Source: an uncultured Lachnospiraceae bacterium
Lineage (GTDB): Bacteria; Bacillota; Clostridia; Lachnospirales; Lachnospiraceae
Assembly (NCBI GenBank): GCA_946627575.1
Contig: CAMOVS010000069.1
Span: 1-6,740, forward strand
Length of the DNA: 6,740 nt
Reading direction: 5' to 3'
Positions 5,619 through 6,740 of this stretch are shown in pieces. Both the position numbers and the translations under genes were made by a program. Positions within the stretch are counted from its first letter, which is position 1, and each line of letters opens with the position of its first letter. Under the pieces are notes generated by a model. It searched no databases. It was not told the DNA's origin and was given only the letters and a program-made list of their open reading frames with translations.

Positions 5619-6740
5619 ATGAAGAAAACAATTCGAATCGGGACCAGGAAGAGTATACTCGCCCTGGTACAGACGGATTATGTAAAAGACCAGATCCTTA
5701 AGGCTTACCCGGACTGCCAGGTGGAGATTGCCAAAATAGACACAAAAGGTGACCAGATTCTTGACCGGTCCTTGACATCCTTTGGCGGCAAGGGGGTATT
5801 TACCGCGGAACTGGAAGCGGAACTCCTGGCCGGGACGGTGGATATTGCCGTCCACAGCGCCAAGGATATGCCTATGGATTTCCCGGAAGGACTGGGTATC
5901 GGAGCCGTCCTGGATCGGGCGGACGTGAGAGACGTCTTTGTCACGACAGATGGCAGACGGCTGGAAGAACTGCCGGCTGGTGCCGTGGTTGGAACAAGCT
6001 CACTCAGACGAGAGCTGCAGATTCGTAAGATGAATCCCGGTGTGACCATCCGTATGCTCCGGGGAAATGTCCAGACCAGACTCCGTAAGCTGAAGGAAGG
6101 TCTCTATGACGGAATCATACTTGCCGCAGCCGGTATTGAGCGCCTGGGCATGGAGAAAGAAGAAGGAATCTGCTATCAGTATATGGATCCGGAAGACTTC
6201 CTTCCCGCGGCCGGCCAGGGAATCCTGGCGGTGGAGAGCCGGACCGATGACCCGGAGATGTCAGAGATCCTTAAGGCCATCAACAGCTCTAAGGCAGCCG
6301 CCCTTCTGGAGGCGGAGAGAGCTTTCCTGAGAACCATAGGCGGCAGCTGCAATGCTCCGGCCGCGGCCTGGTGCAGGGAAGAGGAAGATCGGTTTATTAT
6401 GCATGGTCTTTACGCCAAAGACGGGAAAAAACTGAGGCAGTGCAAAAAGGAAATCCTTTTCTCAGGAGAAGACCGGATGGAAGCTGCGGCAAAGCTTGGG
6501 GAGGAGACGGCACGGGCCCTGAATACCGGTATGGTTTACCTGGTGGGAGCCGGCCCGGGAGATGAAGACCTCCTGACCCGCAAAGGCCTGGACCTGCTTG
6601 GTAAGGCCGACGTGGTAGTCTATGACAGCCTGGCTTCCGACTCCCTGCTCAATGAGATCAGGGATGATGCAGACCTGATCTATGCCGGTAAGAGGTCCTC
6701 CCACCACCATTTAAAACAATACGAAACCAACCAGCTCCTT
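5619..6740 (+). CDS. hemC-cobA: Fused hydroxymethylbilane synthase (HemC) and uroporphyrinogen-III C-methyltransferase (CobA), cut by window edge
   Basis: The frame is open for 374 codons and leaves the window without a stop. Residues 1 to about 302 are HemC, which polymerises four porphobilinogens into hydroxymethylbilane: IRIGTRKSILALVQT at 5-19, AVHSAKDMP at 77-85 with catalytic Asp83, GTSSLRRE at 125-132, RGNVQTRLRKL at 148-158, PAAGQG at 196-201, and GGSCNAP at 241-247 with Cys244, which holds the dipyrromethane cofactor. From residue 304 a SUMT (CobA) domain begins: VYLVGAGPGDEDLLTRKG at 306-323 (glycine-rich SAM loop), VVVYDSLAS at 332-340 and AGKRSSHHH at 356-364. About 70 of its roughly 240 residues are visible. 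SUMT makes precorrin-2 from uroporphyrinogen III. A HemD domain could follow, since CobA-HemD fusions are known in Firmicutes, but this cannot be seen. The start at 5619 gives a typical N-terminus; AAGGA at 5602-5606 is 12 bases away, and 5607 is an in-frame alternative four codons longer. Confidence 0.93.
   Translation, partial: MKKTIRIGTRKSILALVQTDYVKDQILKAYPDCQVEIAKIDTKGDQILDRSLTSFGGKGVFTAELEAELLAGTVDIAVHSAKDMPMDFPEGLGIGAVLDRADVRDVFVTTDGRRLEELPAGAVVGTSSLRRELQIRKMNPGVTIRMLRGNVQTRLRKLKEGLYDGIILAAAGIERLGMEKEEGICYQYMDPEDFLPAAGQGILAVESRTDDPEMSEILKAINSSKAAALLEAERAFLRTIGGSCNAPAAAWCREEEDRFIMHGLYAKDGKKLRQCKKEILFSGEDRMEAAAKLGEETARALNTGMVYLVGAGPGDEDLLTRKGLDLLGKADVVVYDSLASDSLLNEIRDDADLIYAGKRSSHHHLKQYETNQLL

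Noticed and set aside
6499..6533. Internal start for a separate CobA at ATG 6531
   Set aside because: The only purine-rich ribosome-binding candidate (about 6499-6506) is some 24 bases upstream, too far to work, so a true fusion is favoured.

Overview
The window looks like part of a chromosomal tetrapyrrole/corrinoid locus of an anaerobic, low-to-mid G+C Gram-positive bacterium (class Clostridia, possibly Lachnospiraceae-like). The reasons are the strong purine-rich Shine-Dalgarno sites, AT-rich intergenic DNA next to moderately G+C-rich genes, the C5 (glutamyl-tRNA) route to 5-aminolevulinate, and early-cobalt (anaerobic) Cbi-type enzymes. The taxonomic placement is inference from protein style only.

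Layout: positions 1-777 (minus strand) carry the first 259 codons of cbiG, cut by the left edge. Positions 778-1442 are a divergent intergenic region. It has a probable extended -10 promoter for each direction, two perfect palindromes, a purine-rich AT-rich stretch and a structured leader of about 130 nt ahead of hemL. From 1443 to the right edge, four genes run on the plus strand as a likely operon: hemL (1443-2714), cbiF (2809-3561), a hemA-cbiH fusion (3582-5537), and a hemC-cobA fusion (5619 to beyond 6740) that is cut by the right edge and may continue into a hemD domain.

How they work together: HemA and HemL turn glutamyl-tRNA into 5-aminolevulinate. HemC makes the linear tetrapyrrole hydroxymethylbilane. 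The CobA (SUMT) domain methylates uroporphyrinogen III to precorrin-2. After cobalt insertion (genes not in the window), CbiH, CbiF and CbiG carry out consecutive steps of the anaerobic corrin pathway: ring contraction with C17 methylation, C11 methylation, and opening of the ring lactone with loss of a two-carbon unit. No heme-specific gene (hemE, hemN/G, hemH and so on) is visible, so this locus appears devoted to corrinoid, and perhaps siroheme, synthesis.

Most noteworthy points: (i) two gene fusions that join early general tetrapyrrole enzymes to corrinoid or siroheme methyltransferases; (ii) an in-frame Shine-Dalgarno plus GTG exactly at the HemA/CbiH junction, which could also yield free CbiH; (iii) an unusual nucleotide-binding loop in the HemA domain; (iv) a hemL leader with mutually exclusive RNA pairings and no recognisable cobalamin riboswitch; and (v) a perfect 16-bp palindrome in the divergent regulatory region. 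I saw no mobile elements, CRISPR arrays, rRNA or tRNA genes.
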